From contig CAYXFD010000039.1 of assembly GCA_964464175.1 (NCBI GenBank), positions 1 through 13,625 on the forward strand: 13,625 nt of DNA, in the 5' to 3' direction. This document shows, one piece after another, positions 1 to 7,274 of this stretch. The position numbers and the translations under genes are program-made. The notes under the pieces were generated by a model. It searched no databases, was not told the DNA's origin, and saw nothing but the letters and a program-made list of their open reading frames with translations. Source of the stretch: CAYXFD01 sp964464175 (GTDB taxonomy: Bacteria; Cloacimonadota; Cloacimonadia; Cloacimonadales; JAJBBL01). Position 1 is the first letter of the stretch. Each line of letters starts with the position of its first letter.

Positions 1-67
1 TCGAACCACTACAACTGAGATTGAGGTTCTGAAAAAAAATGGGGGAATGCCTGATCCCTATTTTCTC

Positions 68-96
68 TTGACACCAAAACCTTCAAACGTTATCTA
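68..96 (+). promoter_or_regulatory. Sigma70-like promoter for the type IIG methyltransferase gene
   Basis: A consensus -35 box TTGACA at 68-73 is followed after 17 bases by TATCTA at 91-96, so transcription would begin around 102-104, close upstream of the start codon at 132. A modest ribosome site AAGGG at 121-125 lies six bases before that ATG. Bases 1-67 contain nothing I can assign. The assignment rests on box similarity and spacing only. Confidence 0.6.
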
Positions 97-131
97 ACTA
101 TTCAAAACAAAAAATAAAAAAAGGGTACTCT

Positions 132-3100
132 ATGTTTTTTGATTTCGCTTCTTCCTATAACCGTCAGGATTGGAATGAATTCTTCAGCAAGACCTTACTC
201 CCTCTCGATTACACCTCTGCTTCCGAAAACATAGACCTTAAATTTAAACCGAAATGCCTTCAGGGAGCTGTCCATTTCCTCGGCAGTTCCCCTTCTCTCA
301 ATCTCCGGGTCTATGAGATGCATCACAGATCTCAGCATGACCCCCGCATCAGTATTTCCCGCGACGCCTTCCGCTTTCTGGAAGAATTCAAGATTAAAAA
401 CGCTCTCATCCTCTTTATTTCCGAAAATTCCCTTAATTACCGCCTATCCCTCATCACCCGGGAACTAAAGATGAGCGGCAAAGCTATCCGGACCGAATTC
501 ACCAATCCGAAACGGTTTTCATATCTGCTCGGACCCGGCATTAAGAAGCATACCGTAGAACAGTACCTTCTGAACAAGGAACGGAGGATCAAAGACGAGG
601 AAGACCTGAAATCCCGCTTCTCCGTCGAGATAGTCAACAAGGAGTTTTATCGCAATATTGCCGAACAGTTCTCCAAACTGGTCGGTGGTTCCCGTAAAAG
701 CGGCAGCACAGTCCGGGAATTCTCTCCGGTCTTGAAGCTTCCCCAAACCGAAGATCATACCGTAAGACGTGAGTTTGCCGTCAGGCTTATCGGCAGGATA
801 GTCTTTTGCTGGTTTCTGAAGAAAAAGAGATCCGCTGCCGGTATTCCCCTTATCCCGGAAGATGTTTTATCAACAGAAGCATCAGAAAACCATCCCGGCT
901 ATTATCACAAGATCCTCGAACCCCTCTTCTTCGAAGTGATGAACCGGAAACCGGAAGAAAGGCGGGAAGAGATAAAGAACAGTCCGCTTTTCCAAGACAT
1001 TCCCTTCCTGAACGGCGGTCTCTTCGACCATAATATTCATCAGGATTTCTATGAACCTTACGGTTCAAAAAGCGAACAGAGATATTCCTACGATCTCAGG
1101 ATAGAGGACGAATGGTTCAAAGATTTCTTCACCATCCTCGAACTCTATAACTTCACTATCGATGAAAACACTCCGGTAGATATAGATATCTCGGTTGACC
1201 CGGAAATGCTGGGCAGGATCTTTGAAAACCTGCTTGCTGAGATCAATCCGGAAACGGAAGAGACTGCCCGTAAGAATACCGGCAGTTACTATACACCCCG
1301 CCCGATTGTGGAATATATGGTTGATGAGTCTCTCAAAGAGTATCTCTTATCCCGTTTCGCTGACCGGGACAACTATGAACAGAAGATCCGTGACCTTCTC
1401 GACTACAGGATCGAAGACCATGCCTTCTCGAATGAGGAAAGTAAAAAGATCTCCGAAGCCCTCGATGAATTGAAGGTCTTAGACCCTGCCTGTGGTTCCG
1501 GCGCCTTCCCGATGGGAATTCTGCAGAAGATGCTGCTCATCAGGCAGAAAATTGACCCTGAATCCATAAATTGGGTCATCAAACAGCTTGAGCCTATCCG
1601 CGACCCGGCATTGCGGAAGATAATGGAAGACAAGCTGATGACCGAGAACTGGGACTATAGATATAAGATGTCAGCCATCCTTCACTCTATCTACGGAGTT
1701 GATATTCAGGCTATCGCTGTGGAGATTGCCAAACTCCGCTTCTTTCTGACTCTGATTGTCGAAGAAAAGGTTGATGACAACAAACCAAACCGCGGTATAA
1801 AGCCTCTCCCTAACCTCTCCTTCAAATTTGTTGCTGCCGATAGTCTGCTCAGTATCTCCGATTATCTCTCTGCTACAGAACTCGACTGGACTGATAAGTT
1901 TGCCTATGATGAATGTATTAATAAACTGGAAAAACTCCGCGAAGAATATTTCTATGCCGATCAGGCAGATAAGAAATCCCATATTCAAATTGAGTTCCGG
2001 AGAATTCAGAATGAACTATCCGATCATATCATCAAAAGTCAGAGTAGAAACGCTTCTGCAGTGAAACTTGCCAACTGGAACCCATTTTCCGATGAAGTAA
2101 CAGACTGGTTCGATCCTAAATGGATGTTCGGATTGGAAGGCGGTTTTGATATTGTTATTGGCAATCCTCCCTATATCCAGTTGCAGAGCAAAGCAGGAAA
2201 ACTCGCTGATAAATATAAGAATGAAGGGTATGCCACCTTCTGCCGGACAGGGGATATCTATTCCCTCTTTTACGAAAGAGGAATGAATCTTCTCCAGCAA
2301 AACGGTATCCTCTGCTACATCACCTCCAATAAATGGATGAGAGCAAAATACGGTGAAGCAACCCGTAATTTCTTTGCCCAACATCAACCTCTTGTTCTCA
2401 TTGATCTGGGAAGCAATATCTTCGAATCTGCAACTGTGGATACAAATATTCTGCTCATCAAAAAGAACGAAAATACTGAACAGTCTCTTAAAGCTCTCGA
2501 TATCAGCAAAGAAAAGAAGAAAGAGAACTTTATCTCTCACCCTGACTGGGTCGAGATCTCTCATCTCAGTAGTGATACCTGGACTATCTCATCCCCTATC
2601 GCTCAAAGAATAAAGGAAAAGATAGAAAAACTCGGTAAACCGCTCAAAGAATGGGATATCGGTATCTATTACGGAGTTAAAACCGGCTACAACAAAGCCT
2701 TTATCATTGATACTGCCAAAAGAGAAGAGATATTGAATCGTTGCCGAAATAATGACGAACGACAGAGAACAGACCAACTCCTCAAACCTATCCTCAGAGG
2801 ACGGGACATCAAACGCTACAAAGCAGAATGGGCGGGATTGTGGCTGATTTTTATACCTTGGCATTTTCCGTTACATGAAGACAGCTCGATTCAGGGTGCA
2901 TCTGAAATAGCTGAAAGAGAGTTTCAAACGAGTTTTCCTACAGTGTACCAGCATTTACTTCAGTATAAAGACCCGCTAGCTAAACGAAATACAGCAGAAA
3001 CCGGAATCAGATATGAATGGTATGCACTCCAACGATGTGCTGCTACCTACTACAGAGAGTTCGACAAAGATAAGATTATCTACCAAGAAATGGTACAGTA

Positions 3101-3506
3101 TCCAACTTATTGCTACGATAAAGGTAAAAAATATTACTGTCTTGATACGGGAAGGATCATAACAGGAAAAAATTTAGACTATCTTCTGCTGCTATTGAAT
3201 TCAAACCTCTTTCATTTTGCAGTCAAAGCCTTTTATGGGGGCGGTGGATTAGGAGCTAAAGGACTCAGAATGAAACATACTTTTTTTAATAAGTTCCCGG
3301 CTATAAATATGTCAGAAGCGGATCAACCAACATTCATTAACTTAGCTAATCAAATCATCACCGATAAAGATTCTGGAAAAAACACTGACCATCTTGAATC
3401 TCAAATTGACCGGATGGTCTTTGAGCTTTACGAACTCACATTGGAAGAGATCAGTCATGTTGAAGAACAAACGATTAGACACAATAAAAACAAAAATAGC
3501 TGTTGA
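132..3506 (+). CDS. Type IIG (Eco57I-like) restriction-modification enzyme / adenine-specific DNA methyltransferase
   Basis: This is a 1124-residue single-chain N6-adenine methyltransferase, probably a combined restriction-modification enzyme that methylates and cuts unmodified foreign DNA. The S-adenosylmethionine site is visible as DPACGSGAF at residues 451-459, preceded by TGSYYTP near 383, and the catalytic motif IV NPPY sits at 678-681. The C-terminal third, including GRDIKRY and the segment after it, looks like a TaqI-type target recognition domain. The first ~350 residues should hold the nuclease, but I cannot point to a clean PD-(D/E)XK triad; the stretch around VYEMHH, residues 60-65, resembles the N-terminus of this enzyme family. 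Length is usual for type IIG enzymes. Sampled G+C falls from about 50% near 450 to about 30% near 3150-3350, inside the recognition domain. A methylase without cutting activity is the main alternative. Confidence 0.85.
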   Translation: MFFDFASSYNRQDWNEFFSKTLLPLDYTSASENIDLKFKPKCLQGAVHFLGSSPSLNLRVYEMHHRSQHDPRISISRDAFRFLEEFKIKNALILFISENSLNYRLSLITRELKMSGKAIRTEFTNPKRFSYLLGPGIKKHTVEQYLLNKERRIKDEEDLKSRFSVEIVNKEFYRNIAEQFSKLVGGSRKSGSTVREFSPVLKLPQTEDHTVRREFAVRLIGRIVFCWFLKKKRSAAGIPLIPEDVLSTEASENHPGYYHKILEPLFFEVMNRKPEERREEIKNSPLFQDIPFLNGGLFDHNIHQDFYEPYGSKSEQRYSYDLRIEDEWFKDFFTILELYNFTIDENTPVDIDISVDPEMLGRIFENLLAEINPETEETARKNTGSYYTPRPIVEYMVDESLKEYLLSRFADRDNYEQKIRDLLDYRIEDHAFSNEESKKISEALDELKVLDPACGSGAFPMGILQKMLLIRQKIDPESINWVIKQLEPIRDPALRKIMEDKLMTENWDYRYKMSAILHSIYGVDIQAIAVEIAKLRFFLTLIVEEKVDDNKPNRGIKPLPNLSFKFVAADSLLSISDYLSATELDWTDKFAYDECINKLEKLREEYFYADQADKKSHIQIEFRRIQNELSDHIIKSQSRNASAVKLANWNPFSDEVTDWFDPKWMFGLEGGFDIVIGNPPYIQLQSKAGKLADKYKNEGYATFCRTGDIYSLFYERGMNLLQQNGILCYITSNKWMRAKYGEATRNFFAQHQPLVLIDLGSNIFESATVDTNILLIKKNENTEQSLKALDISKEKKKENFISHPDWVEISHLSSDTWTISSPIAQRIKEKIEKLGKPLKEWDIGIYYGVKTGYNKAFIIDTAKREEILNRCRNNDERQRTDQLLKPILRGRDIKRYKAEWAGLWLIFIPWHFPLHEDSSIQGASEIAEREFQTSFPTVYQHLLQYKDPLAKRNTAETGIRYEWYALQRCAATYYREFDKDKIIYQEMVQYPTYCYDKGKKYYCLDTGRIITGKNLDYLLLLLNSNLFHFAVKAFYGGGGLGAKGLRMKHTFFNKFPAINMSEADQPTFINLANQIITDKDSGKNTDHLESQIDRMVFELYELTLEEISHVEEQTIRHNKNKNSC

Positions 3507-3530
3507 CAAAATTAAGCTATAGGTTAATTT
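3503..3530 (+). promoter_or_regulatory. Weak promoter candidate for the TAC cassette
   Basis: TTGACA at 3503-3508 overlaps the stop codon of the methyltransferase gene and is followed after 16 bases by TAATTT, a poor -10 box. Transcription from it would begin at or just beyond the toxin start at 3535, giving a nearly leaderless message. Read-through from the upstream gene, whose stop lies only 28 bases before the toxin start, is an equally good explanation. Confidence 0.25.
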
Positions 3531-3534
3531 GTCT

Positions 3535-3945
3535 ATGAGAGTTGCAAAGCATTTGCCCGATAACTATCTTTCAGAGATAGCAAACTTAATCGATACTGTT
3601 TTGAAAATTGATTTTTATGTCGATGAGGAGTATGAGGATGATTTGTTTAATTTACTCGATGAAAACGAGGTATTGAAAAAGAAATTCAAACGTGTCATTT
3701 ATCTTGTCAGAATCGGGAAAACAACTCAAGATACTTATAGAAGTGTAGCATTTTCTCGAAGAACCAAAGATGTTTATGAAATGAAAGTCAAGAATTACCG
3801 GTTCTTATGTAAAGAGATCAGGAGATCGGGAGAAAAAAGGATTGTAACGATTACTCACATACAAAAAGACACGAAAAAAATGAGAACAACAACAAGAGCT
3901 TTAGTCACTCGAATTGGAGGATATGATTATGAGTTCGAAAAATAA
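3535..3945 (+). CDS. RelE/HigB-fold toxin of a toxin-antitoxin-chaperone (TAC) module
   Basis: The predicted 136-residue basic protein is likely a ribosome-dependent mRNA interferase. Its C-terminal half matches the HigB/RelE pattern: a YEMKVKNYRF strand region at 81-90 (family form E-x-K-x-x-x-Y-R), then a strand-rich segment and HIQKDTKKM at 108-116, like the lysine-threonine stretch of HigB proteins, ending in an arginine-containing helix. The first ~50 residues are extra compared with a minimal RelE. I chose ATG 3535 over an upstream TTG at 3529; neither has a strong ribosome site, so low toxin translation is plausible. The toxin precedes its antitoxin, as in HigBA, and overlaps it by 17 bases. 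Family assignment is by pattern, not alignment. Confidence 0.7.
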   Translation: MRVAKHLPDNYLSEIANLIDTVLKIDFYVDEEYEDDLFNLLDENEVLKKKFKRVIYLVRIGKTTQDTYRSVAFSRRTKDVYEMKVKNYRFLCKEIRRSGEKRIVTITHIQKDTKKMRTTTRALVTRIGGYDYEFEK

Positions 3946-4324
3946 GAAGGACTGGGATTCTCTTCTTGCTTTTGAGAATGAGGAAGAGAAGATAGATTTT
4001 ATCAGCGAGACATTAAGCGGTATAATCGCTCATAAGATTGAACAGCTGCTTCAAGATCGCAAAATGTCCAAAAAAGACTTAGCTCACAAAATTGGAACAA
4101 GCCCCAGTTACATTACTCAGATTATGACGGGGGATAAATTAGTTAACATGAAACTCTTAGCTAAGATTATGTATTTTCTTGGTGTTAGTATTGATTTAAC
4201 AATTACCGATCCGGAAAAACTTGAGTGTATAATCACCGATGTGAAAGAAAACTGGAAATCTTCGGGGAAAAACAAAGAACAAATATGGGAGATGATGCCT
4301 GGCAATGATATTAAAGCATGCTAA
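3929..4324 (+). CDS. XRE-family antitoxin (HigA-like) with C-terminal tail
   Basis: The 131-residue protein carries a helix-turn-helix domain at about 33-92; the recognition region reads SKKDLAHKIGTSPSYITQIM (47-66). It should neutralise the toxin encoded just upstream and repress the operon. Start choice: GGAGG at 3916-3920 stands eight bases before ATG 3929, the best spacing; TTG 3914 and ATG 3923 are too early. The ribosome site lies inside the toxin's last codons, so translation is probably coupled. After the DNA-binding domain there is a ~35-residue tail with Trp109, Trp120 and a short hydrophobic IWEMM patch. In mycobacterial TAC modules such a tail is the chaperone-addiction segment recognised by the SecB-like partner; assigning that role here is inference from gene order. 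Confidence 0.8.
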   Translation: MSSKNKKDWDSLLAFENEEEKIDFISETLSGIIAHKIEQLLQDRKMSKKDLAHKIGTSPSYITQIMTGDKLVNMKLLAKIMYFLGVSIDLTITDPEKLECIITDVKENWKSSGKNKEQIWEMMPGNDIKAC

Positions 4325-4898
4325 AATTCAACAGAAAAAGTTTGTTGTTCTTGAATCGAAAATCGAGATCAATAATACAGAGGAAAAAAAGACTACTAAT
4401 ATCCTGCCATTCGATCTTAACTTCGAAATTCTCATACCTTCTGGGGACAGTCGTACCATTAGAGTAATTCTTGAGATCACTGTCAATAGTGAGCGAAGCT
4501 ATGACGAATTTGTAATTTATACCCGAACAGGTGCAGAATACCATTTTACAGAGGAGTTGTCGAAAGAGAGTAAAGAATACCATGCTCTCCTTTCCGGATC
4601 TGCTTTACCCTGTTTGATAAATCAAACCCGTCTCTATCTTAAAACAATGACCTCATATTTCCCTATTGGGGAGTACATCCTCCCGATGATAGATATGCGT
4701 GATCTATTGAAGCAAAAGTCAAGAGAACAGATCATAGAACAAGAATCTCAAACAGAATACCGAAAGCGGAAAAACAGCAATACCTGGCATTGGCGGCAAA
4801 ACTGCTCCAAATACCCCAAAACAAACTACACAACAATTTCTTCTAAACCCTCCTCAGGGAAACTCTGTAAAGAATGTGAAGCAAAATCAGACAAGTAA
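4305..4898 (+). CDS. SecB-like chaperone of the TAC module, fused to a His/Cys (putative zinc-binding) tail
   Basis: The 197-residue protein has a SecB-like core (about 8-138): alternating beta-type segments, then a long helix region SALPCLINQTRLYLKTMTSY (99-118), then GEYILPMIDMRDLL (122-135), which parallels the SecB segment where a helix is followed by a proline-containing strand and a final helix. It probably binds the unstructured tail of the preceding antitoxin and protects it from degradation, making the toxin-antitoxin pair depend on a chaperone. It overlaps the antitoxin gene by 20 bases; GGGAG at 4287-4291 is a distant ribosome site, so coupling is likely. Residues 157-197 are not part of SecB: WHW (161-163), Cys167, KPSSG (181-185) and CKEC (188-191) look like a small metal-binding knuckle. 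Confidence is good for SecB-like and moderate for zinc. Confidence 0.75.
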   Translation: MILKHAKIQQKKFVVLESKIEINNTEEKKTTNILPFDLNFEILIPSGDSRTIRVILEITVNSERSYDEFVIYTRTGAEYHFTEELSKESKEYHALLSGSALPCLINQTRLYLKTMTSYFPIGEYILPMIDMRDLLKQKSREQIIEQESQTEYRKRKNSNTWHWRQNCSKYPKTNYTTISSKPSSGKLCKECEAKSDK

Positions 4899-4922
4899 AA
4901 GTAATTAGAGTATGAGCACCTT

Positions 4923-4927
4923 GGAGG
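4923..4927 (+). promoter_or_regulatory. Ribosome binding site deciding the GTG start of the AbiJ-like gene
   Basis: GGAGG sits nine bases before GTG 4937, with no in-frame ATG close by. It supports initiation at GTG and marks this gene as separately translated, 38 bases after the chaperone gene. Confidence 0.7.
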
Positions 4928-4936
4928 TATTATAGT

Positions 4937-5809
4937 GTGAAAAGGTTTTCAGAAAGATATGGATTTCGACCGGTAAAAAGTGTAGTCCAAATTGACTCTA
5001 TGGATAATGATTTGCGAAACAGTTTGTGGAATGCTACAACTATACATTATTGGGATAGTGCAAAGTCTCGGTGGCATGCAGATAAAGAATATAGATATAG
5101 AAAGTCTCTAATCCATCTCTTATGGAGAGACTTTTACAAAAAACCCCTTGATTCAATACGTTTTGATTACTCCACTAACTTAACAATTATAAAGAATAAA
5201 TTCTACAAATCAGACTTTTATGAAGCATACGATCTGATTGAGTTTCTTGCAAACAATGATTTAGGAGCTTATAGAGTAAAAAATGCAGGTTTTATAGATA
5301 CCTGCAACAAGATTATGGAAAAAGAACTATCAGCATATCGATTCGTCGGTGGAATAATTACAAGAATTACTTCAGGAGTTGAATTAGATGAGATAGAGGA
5401 GGCTTTATCCATATCTAATCCTTTTAATGAAGTTCATACTCATCTGGAAGTATCTTTACGTCTGTTCTCCAACAGAAAGGATCCTGATTATCGAAACTCA
5501 GTTAAAGAGTCAATACTTGCCGTTGAAGCCATTTGCAAGAAGATAATCGGAGACAGCAAAGCAACATTAGGCAAAGCATTGAAAAAGATAGAACAGAATA
5601 TCAACATACACCCTTCTCTAAAAAGATCCTTCATGGAACTATATGGTTACACAAGTGATGGTGACGGCATCCGTCATGCTTTGACTGATGAAGATAACAC
5701 AGGTTTTGAAGATGCTAAGTATATGTTAGTATCCTGCTCTGCATTTATCAACTATCTTATTGCTAAAGCAGATAAAGCTGGATTACACCAACGTTTAGGA
5801 CTTGACTGA
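4937..5809 (+). CDS. AbiJ_NTD4-type abortive infection protein with HEPN-like C-terminus
   Basis: The 290-residue protein begins with FSERYGF (4-10), followed by Leu26-Arg27 and LWN (30-32), a signature I recognise from the AbiJ N-terminal domain 4 family found in phage-defence loci. The C-terminal part reads VKESILAVEAICKKI and later YGYTSDGDGIRHAL (RHAL at 246-249), the typical ending of these proteins and similar to HEPN RNase-type all-helical domains. The expected role is growth arrest of infected cells by RNA cleavage; no substrate can be read from the sequence. Codon usage is A+T-rich, like the TAC cassette upstream. The last eight codons form the left arm of a 24-base inverted repeat whose partner lies just after the next gene, so the C-terminus may have been reshaped by that element. 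Confidence 0.7.
   Translation: MKRFSERYGFRPVKSVVQIDSMDNDLRNSLWNATTIHYWDSAKSRWHADKEYRYRKSLIHLLWRDFYKKPLDSIRFDYSTNLTIIKNKFYKSDFYEAYDLIEFLANNDLGAYRVKNAGFIDTCNKIMEKELSAYRFVGGIITRITSGVELDEIEEALSISNPFNEVHTHLEVSLRLFSNRKDPDYRNSVKESILAVEAICKKIIGDSKATLGKALKKIEQNINIHPSLKRSFMELYGYTSDGDGIRHALTDEDNTGFEDAKYMLVSCSAFINYLIAKADKAGLHQRLGLD
5784..5807 (+). repeat. Left arm of a 24-base inverted repeat bracketing the HEIAH gene
   Basis: The arm starts TACACCAACGTTTAGG, then A, then CTTGACT. Its reverse complement occurs at 7041-7064 with a single difference (A against T at the seventeenth base). It overlaps the last codons and the first stop base of the AbiJ-like gene. The triplet GAT stands directly outside each arm (5781-5783 and 7065-7067). 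A 23-of-24 match is far beyond chance in a window of this size. Confidence 0.85.
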
Positions 5810-5874
5810 CCACTTAATTTATTTTATGAAACATATTGATCAAATTCAGAGTACTTTACCCCTTTGGAAAAAAT

Positions 5875-7041
5875 ATGTCGTTTGATAATATGAAGTCTCC
5901 TATCGATACCAGAAAGTTATCAATGATCGAAATACCATCAGCAGTTTACTCTCTAGAGTTTCACGAGATATTTCCTTATAATAGATTCGCATATAATACT
6001 TTAAGAATTGGAGTCGAGGTTCTCCATGAGAAGAAATTGCCAGAATCAATTTTAGTGAGTTTTCTTGAAGGAACTACAGATAACAGATGGTGGAAAATCA
6101 ATGCCGGTATTGGAAATTGGGTAACACAAAATGGTCTAATACATGGATTTCGAATAGCAACATCACCGTTAACCCCTCTTCTTATATTTGGTGTTTGTCA
6201 TATATTAGGACCTTTGCTTTTTGAGATTGAAAAGAAAAAAGAGACATTCGCTGACCCTCTTCGCTTTCAGAATGAATTTATAAAATTTGGAAATATCTTA
6301 GCAAACTCCCTGAATACATATCGGGATCACGGCTTAGCGAGTGCTATTCGTTACTTTTATACAAAACACTCAATATCGGTTTTTGATATTCAAGAATCGA
6401 TGAGTCTTTACGATTCTTGCTCTGGATTTATAGCTAATCATGAGATAGCACATGCTTTTGTCGGGCAACTCGCGAGCAACATTAGACACCTCAAATCAGA
6501 AGAACTTCAGGCTTTTGAGTTGATAGTGGATCTTGTTGCTACTCAGTGGCTGTATAAGAAAATGATTGTTAACACTCCAGATTCCCATGAATACCGAATA
6601 TTTCGGGAAAGAGATAGTTATGAAGACTGCATTGTGAGCAATGCCTTCAATCTGGTGAAATCTCAGATTCTCAATTTCTTGTTCTTCGTCCTCGCTAGTG
6701 CTTTTAACAACAATGGACAAATCTCGCTGAAGAGTGGATTTTCCCACCCGCATACATTGTTACGGCACACTGTACAAAACATTCATTTCACAACTTTGAT
6801 ATCTAGCAATTGGACTAACATCGTAGGAGAAACTCAGCTTGAGGAATTAGCTTCATATTCATTAAAGTATATGGGTTTATTTATAAACGCTGGCTTTCTC
6901 TCAAGAAAGGATTTCGATGACTGTTTCTCACAAAAGACGGCTCAAACTTTAAAAACCGTTGAAGGGTTAATTGATGAATTTGGAGTAACAGATCTCGAAT
7001 ACTGCAAGAATATGTTTTCAGCGTTCAGTAATATACACTGA
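5875..7041 (+). CDS. Unrecognised protein with HEIAH zinc-metallopeptidase motif
   Basis: I do not recognise the family. From ATG 5875 the protein has 388 residues. HEIAH at 189-193 is a classical HExxH zinc site, and Glu215 followed by Asp219 (ELIVD) lies 22 residues after the second histidine, where gluzincins such as M48, M78 (ImmA) or the phage-exclusion protease Lit carry the third ligand and an Asp. A hydrophobic stretch around residues 100-120 (PLTPLLIFGVCHILGPLLF) could be buried or membrane-associated; there is no signal peptide. An upstream TTG at 5836 is in frame but has no ribosome site. ATG 5826 in another frame gives a protein-like 19-residue start ending at 5885, so a frameshift in the A6 tract at 5868-5873 is possible. 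The gene sits between inverted repeats and beside defence genes; a role as a Lit-like effector is speculative. Confidence 0.6.
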   Translation: MSFDNMKSPIDTRKLSMIEIPSAVYSLEFHEIFPYNRFAYNTLRIGVEVLHEKKLPESILVSFLEGTTDNRWWKINAGIGNWVTQNGLIHGFRIATSPLTPLLIFGVCHILGPLLFEIEKKKETFADPLRFQNEFIKFGNILANSLNTYRDHGLASAIRYFYTKHSISVFDIQESMSLYDSCSGFIANHEIAHAFVGQLASNIRHLKSEELQAFELIVDLVATQWLYKKMIVNTPDSHEYRIFRERDSYEDCIVSNAFNLVKSQILNFLFFVLASAFNNNGQISLKSGFSHPHTLLRHTVQNIHFTTLISSNWTNIVGETQLEELASYSLKYMGLFINAGFLSRKDFDDCFSQKTAQTLKTVEGLIDEFGVTDLEYCKNMFSAFSNIH

Positions 7042-7064
7042 GTCAAGACCTAAACGTTGGTGTA
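7041..7064 (-). repeat. Right arm of the 24-base inverted repeat
   Basis: It begins at the last base of the HEIAH gene's stop codon and is the reverse complement of 5784-5807 with one mismatch. Read on the minus strand it could encode the same residues LHQRLGLD that end the AbiJ-like protein, so it may be an inverted copy of that gene's end or the terminal repeat of a small mobile unit about 1.28 kb long. Confidence 0.85.
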
Positions 7065-7274
7065 GATTTCTAATTCATTGTTTTACATCATCATAGAGAC
7101 CTGCGGATGTAATCGAACCAGGCATTAAACATTGTTAAGGATACAGAAAAAAGAATTGCCTTCAGAATGAAATTACTGTCAGGAGTAAGGAATAGCATTA
7201 TCACCGAGCAATTTCATTGACAATTCGAAGGGATTTAACTGCTTTAGATAGAAATTATTAACAAAGGAAGCAGC
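7065..7274. other. Intergenic region upstream of the CPBP protease gene
   Basis: There is no open frame of note. TTGACA at 7217-7222 lacks a good -10 box at normal distance (the nearest A+T-rich candidate, TAGATA at 7245-7250, is 22 bases away). AAAGGAAG, about six bases before ATG 7275, is a good ribosome site. Confidence 0.5.

Noticed and set aside
2016..2564. 182-codon open frame on the minus strand inside the methyltransferase gene
   Set aside because: It is antisense to conserved methyltransferase motifs including NPPY and has no supporting signals.
132..3506. BREX PglX methyltransferase
   Set aside because: None of the other BREX genes (brxA, brxB, brxC, pglZ, brxL) is near, and the domain order with a C-terminal TaqI-like recognition domain fits type IIG better.
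5875..7041. Transposase carried by the inverted-repeat unit
   Set aside because: The only gene between the arms has an HExxH peptidase motif and no DDE, serine or tyrosine recombinase pattern that I can see.
7085..7135. tRNA-like fragment (GATGTAATCGAACCAGGC)
   Set aside because: A T-arm-like string is present, but no matching acceptor stem or anticodon arm could be built.
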